Positions 10,001 through 19,229 of a DNA stretch of 64,000 bases are shown here, one piece after another. Position 1 is the first letter of the stretch. Each line of letters starts with the position of its first letter. The DNA is from Phycisphaerae bacterium RAS1 (GTDB taxonomy: Bacteria; Planctomycetota; Phycisphaerae; UBA1845; Fen-1342), in contig SMLU01000001.1 of assembly GCA_007859745.1 (NCBI GenBank), forward strand, positions 2,790,001-2,854,000, in the 5' to 3' direction. A model generated the notes under the pieces. The model searched no databases, was not told the origin of the DNA, and saw nothing but the letters and a program-made list of their open reading frames with translations. Position numbers and translations under genes: made by a program.

Positions 10001-11860
10001 GACAAGTGCCTGGATGCCGCCGGCCAGCCGCAGATGCCCGGCCTGGGCCGCATGATGGGGCCGGAATTCAAGAAGCCCGGCGACAAGCTGCCCTTCGACC
10101 GGCATGCGTACAACTCGGTCGAGAAGGCCGCCGCCCGCACCGACGATCCGGCCAAGAAGAAGGAGGAGCCGGTCGAGGAAAGCGCCGACCCGCGTCGCCG
10201 CGCGGTGCGCGAGCCGACGCCCACCGGCCGCCCGGCCGACGAGCGGATCGTCAGCAACTCGCTGCTCTACAAGTATCACACGCGCAAGCATCTCGAAGAG
10301 ACGCTGCGGCTGTACGTGGACGTCGCCGCCGCGATGAAGCCGCTGGACAAGCAGAACATCGGATTGCCGGCGCTGGAGCAGGCGGCCCGCCGCTACATCC
10401 AGGCCTATTTTGAGGACTGGTACGGAATCTACAGCGATCCGGCGCGACTGCTGAGCGAGTCCTTCCTGCGGACGATGGACAAGTGCGGCAGCGGCATCAC
10501 CTGGTCCGAGCTGCACGCCAACTTCGCCGCCGAGGGGACCGAGTGGGGCGAGCAACTGGCGTCGCGCATCGAAGCGATGATGCACGAGAGCGTCCTTTGG
10601 TGGACGGACCTGAAGCAAGGGATTGCGGCGGATGATGCTGTCTTTGACCTGGTGAATTCCGAGCTGAACGCCCTGGCCAAGAACAAGAAGTCGCTGCCGG
10701 ACCTGACCGACGCGATGTGGAAGAAATCGACGCGCGGGTCGAGCAAGGACGATCCCAACCGCATGTTCGCTGAGGTGGTGCGGGGCGGGTGGAACGATTA
10801 CGTCAACAGCGTGGTCAGGATCGGCCCGCTCTCCAAGCCGGAGGACAAGCCGTCAGCACAGCAGGTGCCCGACCTGGAGAAGCTGGCGACGGCCCTAAGC
10901 TTCACCAACACCGTTCGTCCGGAGTCGCCCCTGGTGCGGCCGCTCCTGGACATGGCGGCCTTCAGCCAGGAGGCGCTGCTGGCCTGTCTTGACCAGCAGA
11001 TTTCCGACGCGTTCAAGCCTTACGCCGGCAAGTACCCGGTTGTGGGCGACACGTTCGACGAATCCTCCAAATTGAAGAAGCTGGCCGATCTGCCGGCGCT
11101 CAGCCGGGACGAGTTCGTCGGACTGCTGGGCAACCTGGACCGTATCAATCAGGGCTACGGCGGGCTGTACGCCTCGCTTCGCAAGGACGCGCCGACCGGC
11201 AAGGCGCTGGTCTGGGGCGACAAGTGGATCAAGTTCCTCTACGAGAATCCGCAGAACTTCCGCGACAAGAAGGACATGCCGGCCAAGAAGGTGGACATCG
11301 CGCTGACCAAGTCCACGGTGCTCAACAGCGCCGGCGCGTTCTACGACAACTACAACCTTAAGCTGCCGCTGCTGACCGACGGCGCCTCGCCGCTGGACGA
11401 GATCAAGTTTCCGGCGCGCGCTGCCACCGGCGAGAGCCTCATCCAGGACGCGACGCTTGAAGCCGCGTTGGCCGCCAAACCGCCATTCACCATCGCCTGC
11501 CGCTGGGGCCTGTTCTCCAACGCGTCGTTCCAGCCCTGCACGGCGTCGGTCGCGGCCAAGAACTCGCAGGCGAAAGAAAACTACCCCGATCCGGCGTCGG
11601 CGTTCGAACTGCCGAACAATCCCTGGTCGTTTGCGAAGCTGCTCAGCTCCAGTCCGAATATCGTCCAGGACGATGTGTATTTCGGGATTCCGGTTCGGTT
11701 CGACCTGCCGGACGCCACGGTCGGCTTCGTGATTGCCGTCCGCGTCGGAACCAAGGACCAGCCCTTCCCCGGGCCGATCGACCCGAGGCCGTTGACAGCC
11801 CCGACTGAAAAGCCGAAACTCAAACCGGACCTCGCGAAACTCTACTTCGGCGATCGATAG
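7025..11860 (+). CDS. tssM: Type VI secretion protein TssM (IcmF)
   Basis: TssM is the large inner-membrane core of the T6SS, spanning the periplasm to contact TssJ. This 1611-residue version is longer than the usual 1100-1300. It has two N-terminal membrane helices (residues about 22-40 and 47-66), a cytoplasmic NTPase domain with Walker A GEPGCGKT at 127-134 and a DTAGR motif near 173, then a third membrane helix near 434-456. The periplasmic part of more than 1100 residues includes a charged, low-complexity stretch near residues 1040-1075. ATG at 7025 has a GAGGACGA site upstream. It follows tssL and precedes tagF. Confidence 0.92.
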   Translation: MNVNAVLMKFFKLPPAMKMILALAGFGSLASILFWVLPALKTPKAKIWLLIIGGSVLLIFGIIWLIRRMMVNKKGGQLAGALESQGPSRGDIAEQEQIYREKFRKKLTEMKREGHSVYKLPWFILMGEPGCGKTASLIHSGLDFPFGKDEVPGFGGTRNYNWWFTNEAIILDTAGRIAFHEEGTSDRPEWEYFLKLLKKFRPRAPLNGLVIALPADKLLRDSSEERNRKATVLRERLRQVHQNLGVRFPTFILVTKMDLVGGFNEFFEEIRVDLQQRNQMFGWSRPGKFQDPYDPATFPQAFDDVYVRLRDWAMRYLQRKATEQELGLVVTYPESFRALREALDDYIGTVFQKSPLLEPPFFRGFYFTSAVQEGAPIFDVLARSRHGMPLTERPPRAIDSKAFFIHDFYAKKVFPEQGLIFRSAKHVTLNKRMRTFVWGGSIGLALMLVAFFGFGYTGVRDLIENPKADCAAASKLLGPDKPIEWKDYRNHLVTAQKLQKHYEAYNRGWAGLRARLLFLGADLNVPKNNVRAIHSGFVVDSLLRPMLTESGQRLAAFDMSGKGPGSEARKNFLAAMNVYAEWYGEMVGQGALRPLSEEEAKRRAEQAEKLLTFFGDVGDDDKKNIVAQIEFALRSLSAESRAFAREILRDRVKFDGAAATQALVAGVGKINDAWKPTTDLKLGHGDPTVGYWAEFAEKVGVLRARYLEALGCAELFKAGQYEEARDKFLRLTEGAEYFEKTDASAGAGSVAEAYKLFIEFLKTKPVPQTKDKVIIGLKGLLPFFRAQWDGELAPIEKALAIGASKTDGIPQSAVYESIKKGREDLDNRFIKSLAALRTAIGIEGEEEPMDVYVKRGLIEVKQATESTAFNEPAATIRISPTALGPNDRVKVYLLGLRKTIDDKGQAEQLDELKNWVALLNKVQSAEPPDENLFKWFKAVAEDKTNDKPVIVVKQSGLQANLFWEPGQLYRLAEEMWAARKGSSTNALLTQMRDKCLDAAGQPQMPGLGRMMGPEFKKPGDKLPFDRHAYNSVEKAAARTDDPAKKKEEPVEESADPRRRAVREPTPTGRPADERIVSNSLLYKYHTRKHLEETLRLYVDVAAAMKPLDKQNIGLPALEQAARRYIQAYFEDWYGIYSDPARLLSESFLRTMDKCGSGITWSELHANFAAEGTEWGEQLASRIEAMMHESVLWWTDLKQGIAADDAVFDLVNSELNALAKNKKSLPDLTDAMWKKSTRGSSKDDPNRMFAEVVRGGWNDYVNSVVRIGPLSKPEDKPSAQQVPDLEKLATALSFTNTVRPESPLVRPLLDMAAFSQEALLACLDQQISDAFKPYAGKYPVVGDTFDESSKLKKLADLPALSRDEFVGLLGNLDRINQGYGGLYASLRKDAPTGKALVWGDKWIKFLYENPQNFRDKKDMPAKKVDIALTKSTVLNSAGAFYDNYNLKLPLLTDGASPLDEIKFPARAATGESLIQDATLEAALAAKPPFTIACRWGLFSNASFQPCTASVAAKNSQAKENYPDPASAFELPNNPWSFAKLLSSSPNIVQDDVYFGIPVRFDLPDATVGFVIAVRVGTKDQPFPGPIDPRPLTAPTEKPKLKPDLAKLYFGDR

Positions 11861-11935
11861 TCCGGGTCCGAAAGGCAGACGCCGCCCGCACCGTTTGCGG
11901 ACGGCGCCGCACGCGGCGCGCCACGAGACACGTCT

Positions 11936-12928
11936 ATGGGCCTGGTCGGACAGTTCCTCGGCAAGCTCTTCGCCGGCCCGTCGCGCAACGACTCGCCGTT
12001 GCGGGCCTACGGCAAGTTGCCGCTCTATGCCGAGTATCGCCGGTTGGAGGTCGCCCCCGGCACGCCCACGGCTTTCTCGCGCTGGCTGGACGAAGGCCGC
12101 CTGGCGTGGGTGAAGTCGTCTACCGATCAGCACCACGGCACCACCAAGGCCACGCGCATCGTGGTTCGCCTGCCCGACGCGAAAGAGCTGGTCGTCGCCG
12201 CCTTGTGGGACAGCCGCGACAGCCTCGGCCGCATCTTCCCCATCACGTTCTTCGTCGTCTGCCCGCCCGAAGCGCTGGGCGATGACTATCTGCAGCGTTG
12301 GGCGTCCATTCAGTACGTTCAGGAGTCGTTCGATCACTGCTACGGCGAACTGTCTCGCCTGGGGCAGGGCGGCGATTTCTACAAGCTCTACGAAAAACGC
12401 ACCATCCCGCTCAAGCCCGACGACCTGGCGGCGCGCGTCGACAAGCTGCTCGAGCAGAGCCGCCAGATCGCCGCTGAAGACTGGCTGGCCGCATTCGACT
12501 ATCGCGAAGCCGAGGCCTCCATCTGGGCCAGTTCGCTCGTCCGCCGCGCCGAGCGCTGGCTGACGCAGCCCGCCACGCCCGCGAGCCTCGCCGTCAGTTG
12601 CCCGCTGGCGCCGGGTTTCCCCTACGACGCTCAGGCCGTGATGTGGCTCGGCTGGCTCGACAACCTGGGCAAGGCCAACGGCCGCGTCCCCTGGGTCATA
12701 TGGCCATCGGGCTCGTCGCTGGCGCCCGCGGCGATGCACATCGGCCTGCGCGACCCGATGCCGGATGATTTCCAGCTCTTCACGACGGACGCCTCCAAGT
12801 ACGGATTCGTCGAGAACCTCGGCCGATCGCCGATATCGCCGGAGTCGCTGGGTTCGGGCAGCGCCGGGCCGCCGACGGGGCCGCTGGCGGACTGGCTGGC
12901 GAGATATCCGCTCAAGCCGGCGTCCTGA
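11936..12928 (+). CDS. tagF: TagF-type T6SS regulator (ImpM/DUF2094)
   Basis: TagF proteins repress T6SS assembly post-translationally in several bacteria. The 330-residue product has the family start, with YGKLPLYAEYRR near residues 24-35 and a W(L)DEG motif near 55, followed by the ...DSLGRIFPITFFVVCPPE region (residues 88-110) seen in TagF. The C-terminal half (WP.GSSLAPAAMHIGLRDPMPDDFQLF near 262) also matches the general TagF layout. It starts 75 bp after tssM and ends the recognisable T6SS block. No separate kinase/phosphatase pair (PpkA/PppA) is in the window. Confidence 0.75.
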   Translation: MGLVGQFLGKLFAGPSRNDSPLRAYGKLPLYAEYRRLEVAPGTPTAFSRWLDEGRLAWVKSSTDQHHGTTKATRIVVRLPDAKELVVAALWDSRDSLGRIFPITFFVVCPPEALGDDYLQRWASIQYVQESFDHCYGELSRLGQGGDFYKLYEKRTIPLKPDDLAARVDKLLEQSRQIAAEDWLAAFDYREAEASIWASSLVRRAERWLTQPATPASLAVSCPLAPGFPYDAQAVMWLGWLDNLGKANGRVPWVIWPSGSSLAPAAMHIGLRDPMPDDFQLFTTDASKYGFVENLGRSPISPESLGSGSAGPPTGPLADWLARYPLKPAS

Positions 12929-13099
12929 CGGAAGTCCGAAGTCAGAAGTTCGAAGTCAGAAGCGAATGCCGGCCATGCGCGGGCGGAGGGGCAACAATGG
13001 CGTTTTCTCCGCGTCCTTCGCGCCTCCGCGAGAAGCAGGACAGCCCGGCCGGTCGATAGGAGCCGGCGACGATCGAATTGGACCCGACGAGCGTGCCTT

Positions 13100-13327
13100 A
13101 TGTCTCGACTCGATCTGTATGACAACGCGCTCCCCGAAGAGAGCCGCGTCGCCCCGTCCGGCCGCCCGTTCATCGGGATTCTCTTCGATTGCTGCGGCGT
13201 CTATGGCCGAATCTACCGCGATCCGGATGCCGACCGTTACGACGGTCGTTGCCCGCGCTGCCTGCGGCGATTGACCGTGCGCGTGGGGCACGACGGCGTC
13301 CAGCAGCGCATTTTCCGCGCCCAATGA
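13100..13327 (+). CDS. Small CxxC protein of unknown function
   Basis: The 75-residue product has a DCCG motif near residue 30 and RCPRC near 50, a pattern that fits one small zinc site. The rest is ordinary in composition (GRPFIGILFDCCGVYGRIYRD). It lies between tagF and a small membrane protein, co-directional with both. I do not recognise the family. Tight spacing to the next frame (about 50 bp) and normal codon use make it a likely gene. The 171-bp gap before it holds nothing recognisable. Confidence 0.5.
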   Translation: MSRLDLYDNALPEESRVAPSGRPFIGILFDCCGVYGRIYRDPDADRYDGRCPRCLRRLTVRVGHDGVQQRIFRAQ

Positions 13328-13376
13328 TGCTGGCGCGACTTGGTCCGGCGGGGGTCTGCAAGTTGAGCGATACGGC

Positions 13377-13685
13377 ATGCCCGACGACCTTTTCATCTGG
13401 GCCAATCGTGGCGAAGCCGTGCTGTGGTGGCTCATCGCGCTGGGGCTGGCCGTCGCCGGCTCGACGAGGTCGCCGATTCGCGCTCGCGCGTGGCTGGCCG
13501 CGGGCGTCTTTGCGGCGTTCGGCGCCTCGGACATCGTGGAGACGCACACCGGCGCGTGGTGGCGGCCGTGGTGGCTGTTGGTCTGGAAGGGAGGCTGCGT
13601 CGCGGCAATGGCGGGGCTGCTGTGGGATCATCTTCGCCGTCGGACTCGGCGGTCCGACGCAGCACCGGGGCCGCCTACGCGATGA
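13377..13685 (+). CDS. Small membrane protein of unknown function
   Basis: The 102-residue product has three hydrophobic segments (about residues 13-28, 38-50 and 63-82) and a basic tail. Trp-rich patches (WWLIALG, WWRPWWLLVWKGG) are notable. Its last 11 bp overlap the 3' end of the VWA gene on the opposite strand, so the two transcripts converge. No family was recognised. The last dozen codons may be less constrained because of the overlap. Confidence 0.5.
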   Translation: MPDDLFIWANRGEAVLWWLIALGLAVAGSTRSPIRARAWLAAGVFAAFGASDIVETHTGAWWRPWWLLVWKGGCVAAMAGLLWDHLRRRTRRSDAAPGPPTR

Positions 13686-14877
13686 ACGTCTTCTTCTTCC
13701 GCCCGCTCAGGTAGCTCTCCATCACACACTGGCTCAGGTCGCCGCTGGCGCAGTGAAACGTCACGCCGCGCGTCAGCTTGCCGAGCTGATCGACGAAGCC
13801 CAGCCAGTCCATGTCCCAGTAGTCGTCGGTCAGCGCGAACGTGCAGATGCGCACTCCCGTCCGCGCCACGTGCAGCGCCTCTTTCAGCGTCGCGATGTGG
13901 CTGCTTTCGTGCGGCGGGTAGAGGAGGTAGACGTATTCGCCCGCCACGTGCGCGGTCGGCTGGCCGTCGGTGATAATGAAGATCATCTTGTTGTCGCCGC
14001 CACGGCGGCCCAGGATGCGGCGGGCTTTCATCAATCCCAGGTGCAGGTTGGTAAAATGCTGCGGGGCCTGGTCGAGCTTGCCCAGCGGCAGGCGCAGCTT
14101 GATCACGGGGTCGTACATGCTGACCGGCTTGGGCATGAGCAGCGGCAGGCGCTCCTCGGCGACCTGCTCCGCGCCGGAGAAAAAGCCGACCAGGTCGACC
14201 GTGTCGAGCGGGAAGCGCTGGCGGATCAGCGCCGAGAGCGCCATGGCGCATTTCTTGGCTTGAAAAAAGCGGTTGAAGCGGGCCATGGAGCCGGACTGAT
14301 CGATGAGGATGACGGTCGAGCAGCTTGCGCGCGACTCGCTGTGGTGCAGTTCCAGATCGTCGTCGTGCAGGCGGAGCGGAAGCAGGTTCCCCGCGGGGCG
14401 CCCGTCGCGGTCGCCTGTTTCCAGCGGCGGGTTCCCTCGCGCCGGTTCCCCGCTGGCCGCCTGGCGCGCCATGACGTTCCGTAGCGTTGCGGCCAGGTCG
14501 ATCTCGCTGACCGGGTCGCCGAACTGGTATGGCCGCGTGCCCTCGACGCGCTCGCCCCGCCCGCCGACCTCCGGCGTCGCGTGCCCGTCGCGCGTGCCCT
14601 TCTTCAGAGCGGCGAAGATTTCCATCAGGGCCTTGCGCTGCATGGCGTTCACCGCCCGCGGCGTAAGCCGATAGCGCCCCTTGATCTTTTCGAGCAATCC
14701 CTGGTCGAGCATCTGCTGCAGGAGCTGGGACTGCTCAGGATCGGTCTCGAGCTGCCGGAGTGCGTTCAGCGCCTCGTCGCCGTACGCCAGCACGAAGTCC
14801 ATGAAATCGGACGACAGCCCGAGGTCGTTCTGGAACGGGAAGTTCCTGCCGTTGAACTCGAAGTACCGGTTCCGCAT
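13675..14877 (-). CDS. VWA-domain protein, divergent partner of PrkA
   Basis: The 400-residue product ends in a von Willebrand factor A domain with the metal-ion-dependent adhesion motif DQSGS at residues 193-197, and later T and D positions near FTNLHLGL and FIITDGQPT. The N-terminal 190 residues are helical and carry a disordered Gly/Arg segment. In many bacteria PrkA kinases (YeaG) are encoded beside a VWA protein (YeaH, DUF444) and SpoVR; this gene fills that role here although it does not look like a plain DUF444. The frame is open 21 codons upstream, but that part lies in intergenic repeat sequence, so the ATG at 14877 is preferred. Confidence 0.75.
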   Translation of the reverse strand: MRNRYFEFNGRNFPFQNDLGLSSDFMDFVLAYGDEALNALRQLETDPEQSQLLQQMLDQGLLEKIKGRYRLTPRAVNAMQRKALMEIFAALKKGTRDGHATPEVGGRGERVEGTRPYQFGDPVSEIDLAATLRNVMARQAASGEPARGNPPLETGDRDGRPAGNLLPLRLHDDDLELHHSESRASCSTVILIDQSGSMARFNRFFQAKKCAMALSALIRQRFPLDTVDLVGFFSGAEQVAEERLPLLMPKPVSMYDPVIKLRLPLGKLDQAPQHFTNLHLGLMKARRILGRRGGDNKMIFIITDGQPTAHVAGEYVYLLYPPHESSHIATLKEALHVARTGVRICTFALTDDYWDMDWLGFVDQLGKLTRGVTFHCASGDLSQCVMESYLSGRKKKTFIA

Positions 14878-14929
14878 GCTGCACGGATTGTAGCGCGCCG
14901 AGCGCGAGGGCGAGCGGTTTGCAAGCCTC

Positions 14930-15155
14930 CGCTCCCTCACGGTCGCGGCTCGGAAAGAGCGGGCGGAAATGCCCGCACCGCTTTTCTTTCCGAACCCGCC
15001 GCGCCAAGCGGCTGGTTGAGGTGCGCACGGCGCTGGGAGTCAATAGACGACGCGCCGCAGCGAACGCGCCCGGATGTCACCCCGCCGCTTGGCGCGGCGG
15101 GTTCGGACAAGCCAGCGAGCTTGCCCGGATTTCTGGGAACACCCGTGATCGGCCA
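14930..15155. repeat. Composite palindromic repeat in the PrkA/VWA divergent gap
   Basis: It starts with a CTCACGGTCGCGGCTCGGAAAG unit (shared with 24050-24145 and 59082-59182). From 14983 it continues with a near-copy of the 52-215 element, including both palindrome arms and the tail TTCGGACAAGCCAGCGA. It fills most of the 400-bp gap, so the promoters of both genes must sit in or beside it. Confidence 0.75.
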
Positions 15156-15277
15156 CGCGCAGCGTTTGCGTTGACTCGCGCCGCACTCAGTCGTAGCATT
15201 TCTTTTGCCACGCCGCCCGCGCTGCGCGGCCTCACAACACGGGTCTGACGCCCTTCTTGGGAACACGGAGACACCGG

Positions 15278-17338
<2,061 letters not shown>

Positions 17339-17369
17339 GGAAGGGTGCTGATGTCTTGTGGTATCGGCT

Positions 17370-17487
17370 TCCAGCCGGTCCGTTGTGTTTCGGGCTTCCA
17401 GCCCGCGAATGCGCGTTTCGCGCTTCAGAACGCGAAGCGCAAGCGAGCGCAATCCGCGGCAGGCGCTCGCTTGCGCGTCGCGTTCTG
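17370..17487. repeat. GAACGCGAAGCGC palindrome and CTTCCAGCC direct repeat
   Basis: After prkA there is a direct repeat GGCTTCCAGCC (17367 and 17393 regions), then a long inverted pair: CAGAACGCGAAGCGCAAGCG at about 17426-17445 and CGCTTGCGCGTCGCGTTCTG at about 17468-17487. The second family also occurs at 213-244 and 21479-21541. It may serve as a prkA terminator, but no T tract follows. Confidence 0.65.
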
Positions 17488-17561
17488 ACGCACGAGCTTG
17501 GCCGAGTTGATTGCGAGGACTTTGCGGTGCGTGCGTACAGCACATACTCGAGAAACACCGA

Positions 17562-17792
17562 ATGAACTGGCAAGACCGAATTGTGGCCGACCCCGCCGTC
17601 CTGGTCGGCAAGCCGGTCATCAAAGGCACGCGCATCTCGGTGGAGTTGGTCATCGGCCTCCTGGCGCGCGGATACTCGCGCGAGCAGGTGTTGCAGCAGT
17701 ACGATCACCTGTCGTCCGAGGATATTCAGGCTTGCCTGGAATACGCGCGCGAGTTGATCGAATCCGAGCGGGTGTTTCCGGCGCCGGCGTGA
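17562..17792 (+). CDS. DUF433 antitoxin, copy 1
   Basis: This 76-residue protein is of the DUF433 family (LVGKPVIKGTRISVELVIGLLARGYS), small helix-turn-helix-like proteins that usually pair with a DUF5615 PIN-like toxin. The next gene is exactly such a toxin. The frame is open 17 codons further upstream, but the ATG at 17562 matches the start of the second copy (18477) exactly. The two copies differ at 5 of 76 residues (D10N, V19I, S39T, R40A, S52F). Confidence 0.88.
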   Translation: MNWQDRIVADPAVLVGKPVIKGTRISVELVIGLLARGYSREQVLQQYDHLSSEDIQACLEYARELIESERVFPAPA

Positions 17793-17801
17793 GAGTGCTT
17801 C

Positions 17802-18161
17802 TTGCGAATCCTCGCGAACGAGAATTTCCCGGGACCAGTCATTGCGGAACTGCGGTCGCGCGGACACGACGTTGTTTCGGTTAAGGAACGGATGCCCGGC
17901 GCAGGAGATTCCGACGTACTGGCCGTCGCGCAAATCGACGGCCGGCTCATCGTCACGCTCGATAAGGACTTCGGCGAGCTTGCGTTTCGAGCCCGACTTC
18001 CCGCCGCGTGCGGCGTAGTGCTGTTTCGGCTGACTGGTGCTTCACCGGATGTCGACAACCGGCGAGCGGTCGCCGCGTTGGAATCGCGTGACGATTGGGC
18101 GGATAGGTTTTCAACGGTGACGGACGATAGGATTCGGATGAGACCGCTGCCGGCGCCATGA
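17802..18161 (+). CDS. DUF5615 PIN-like toxin
   Basis: The 119-residue product is a DUF5615 (Mut7-C/PIN-like) protein, the presumed RNase toxin of the pair. The key acidic positions are present: NENFPG near residue 6, SVKERMPGAGDSDVLAVA near 26-43, and TLDKDFGELAF near 52-62. The start is odd. A GTG at 17789 overlapping the antitoxin stop begins MRVLLAN but in the wrong frame; removing ten bases (GCGAATCCTC, a near-duplicate of the following GCGAACGAGA) would join it to NENF. A TTG at 17802 restores MRILANENF, so the gene may still be expressed, though translational coupling would be weaker. Confidence 0.8.
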   Translation: MRILANENFPGPVIAELRSRGHDVVSVKERMPGAGDSDVLAVAQIDGRLIVTLDKDFGELAFRARLPAACGVVLFRLTGASPDVDNRRAVAALESRDDWADRFSTVTDDRIRMRPLPAP

Positions 18162-18326
18162 GGAAGCGACGCTTGTCCGCGCGACACGCATCGACGCTCA
18201 TCGGGTTGACCTGCGGCCAGCCGACACCGGCCGACCGGCGCGGACGGCCCGGGGCACAAGCTCGTAGCTAACCAAACAGCGTTGGCGCGGGGGCGAGGAT
18301 TCTTTCTACGCCACCGCCAAATCGGA

Positions 18327-18421
18327 GGGGAGCATCGGCGTCCCGCCGGTACGCCAGGCACGCAGGCACATCTCCCGCCGTCCGACCCTGACGGGGAGCA
18401 TCGGCGTCTCGCCGGTGCGAC
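18327..18421. repeat. GGGGAGCATCGGCGT repeats
   Basis: There are two half-units, at 18327-18354 and 18391-18421, each reading GGGGAGCATCGGCGT(C/C)(C/T)CGCCGGT. They are related to the complete palindrome at 6023-6074. They lie in the 315-bp gap between the toxin gene and the second antitoxin copy, which has no other visible feature. Confidence 0.6.
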
Positions 18422-18476
18422 AGACCGCCCGAGCGCGGCCGCGTGAGACGCGAGCTCCTGTTGGAAGAGTGTCAGA

Positions 18477-18707
18477 ATGAACTGGCAAGATCGCATCGTC
18501 GCCAACCCCGCGGTCCTGGTGGGCAAGCCGATTATCAAGGGGACGCGCATCTCGGTGGAGCTGGTGATCGGACTTCTGGCCCGCGGATACACGGCCGAGC
18601 AGGTATTGCAGCAGTACGATCACCTGTCGTTCGAAGATATTCAGGCGTGCCTGGAATACGCGCGTGAGCTGATCGAGTCCGAGCGCGTATTTCCAGCGCC
18701 GGCGTGA
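18477..18707 (+). CDS. DUF433 antitoxin, copy 2 (orphan)
   Basis: This is a near-identical paralog of the antitoxin at 17562 (71 of 76 residues identical). Its partner toxin is gone: only the first dozen codons of a DUF5615-like start remain downstream. An intact antitoxin left without its toxin could neutralise the neighbouring toxin or related ones. ATG at 18477 is in the same context (AGAATGAACTGGCAAGA) as copy 1. Confidence 0.85.
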   Translation: MNWQDRIVANPAVLVGKPIIKGTRISVELVIGLLARGYTAEQVLQQYDHLSFEDIQACLEYARELIESERVFPAPA

Positions 18708-18748
18708 GGATGTTTTTTGCGAATCGTCGCAAGAACTTTCAGTCGCGA
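18704..18748 (+). pseudogene. Remnant of a second DUF5615 toxin start
   Basis: Downstream of antitoxin copy 2 the sequence GTGAGGATGTTTTTTGCGAATC... aligns with the toxin-gene start at 17789, and AAGAACTTTCAG matches the bases for NENFPG there imperfectly. Similarity ends by about 18748, and no DUF5615 body follows. The frame running on to 18931 is not toxin-like. Confidence 0.65.
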
Positions 18749-18759
18749 TCGTACGTGCG

Positions 18760-19227
18760 AGTTGTTTGTAGCAACAAGAAGCAAGAGCGGCGCACCAATC
18801 GACGATCGGTGCGCCGCATCTCGCGTTTAGGCGAAGATGGGGAACCGGAACGGTTTCCCGTCACGCCGTCGGATGAAACGTTTGGCACGGTAATGCCAAA
18901 CTTTCATCACCGTCACCCAACGAATGGGTGACCGCTTTGGGTTTTTCATGATGAAAAACCTCCTTGGCGCTTGACAAAGACGGGAACCAGCCCGATACTG
19001 AGAGAGTATCTGGAAAGGGCTTGGTGCCGCCTAACCCGGTAGCGCCGATCCCGGAGTTTCAAGATTCACGCGAGCCGGCAAGCTAGCCCTTGTCCGGCTC
19101 GCGGCCTATCGGTGGATAGGCAAGTAGCTCAACTTGCCATAGGGTTCTCCGTTACGGAAACTCTGCCACGTGCTGCGAACAACCGATCGCCATCTCGCCG
19201 CTACTTCGGTTACGCGGTACTTACCGC
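18760..19227 (+). ncRNA. Candidate large structured RNA (string of about 12 hairpins)
   Basis: No gene is visible in this stretch, yet it is almost wholly made of consecutive inverted repeats. The best are 18787-18796/18808-18817 (10 bp), 18839-18846/18852-18859 (8 bp), 18872-18887/18894-18908 (15 bp with one bulge), 18912-18918/18926-18932, 18940-18947/18953-18960, 18994-18999/19005-19010 inside 18989-18993/19017-19021, 19069-19082/19089-19103 (14 bp, one bulge), 19104-19110/19115-19121, and 19119-19125/19132-19138. An outer pair, 18966-18970 with 19024-19028, would close a multi-helix domain. Several stems need G-U pairs when read on the plus strand and would be A-C mismatches on the minus strand, which favours a plus-strand RNA. 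The boundaries are approximate and I cannot match it to a known RNA class. Confidence 0.55.
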
Positions 19228-19229
19228 AT

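Noticed and set aside
10895-12739. Long minus-strand open frame (614 codons) across the tssM/tagF junction
   Set aside because: It lies antisense to two well-supported T6SS genes, is rich in Arg/Gly/Ala/Val as expected of GC-rich shadow frames, and has no recognisable domain.
18760-19227. CRISPR array or integron attC array
   Set aside because: The hairpins differ in sequence and spacing, with no direct repeats, no cas genes, no integron integrase and no cassette genes between them.
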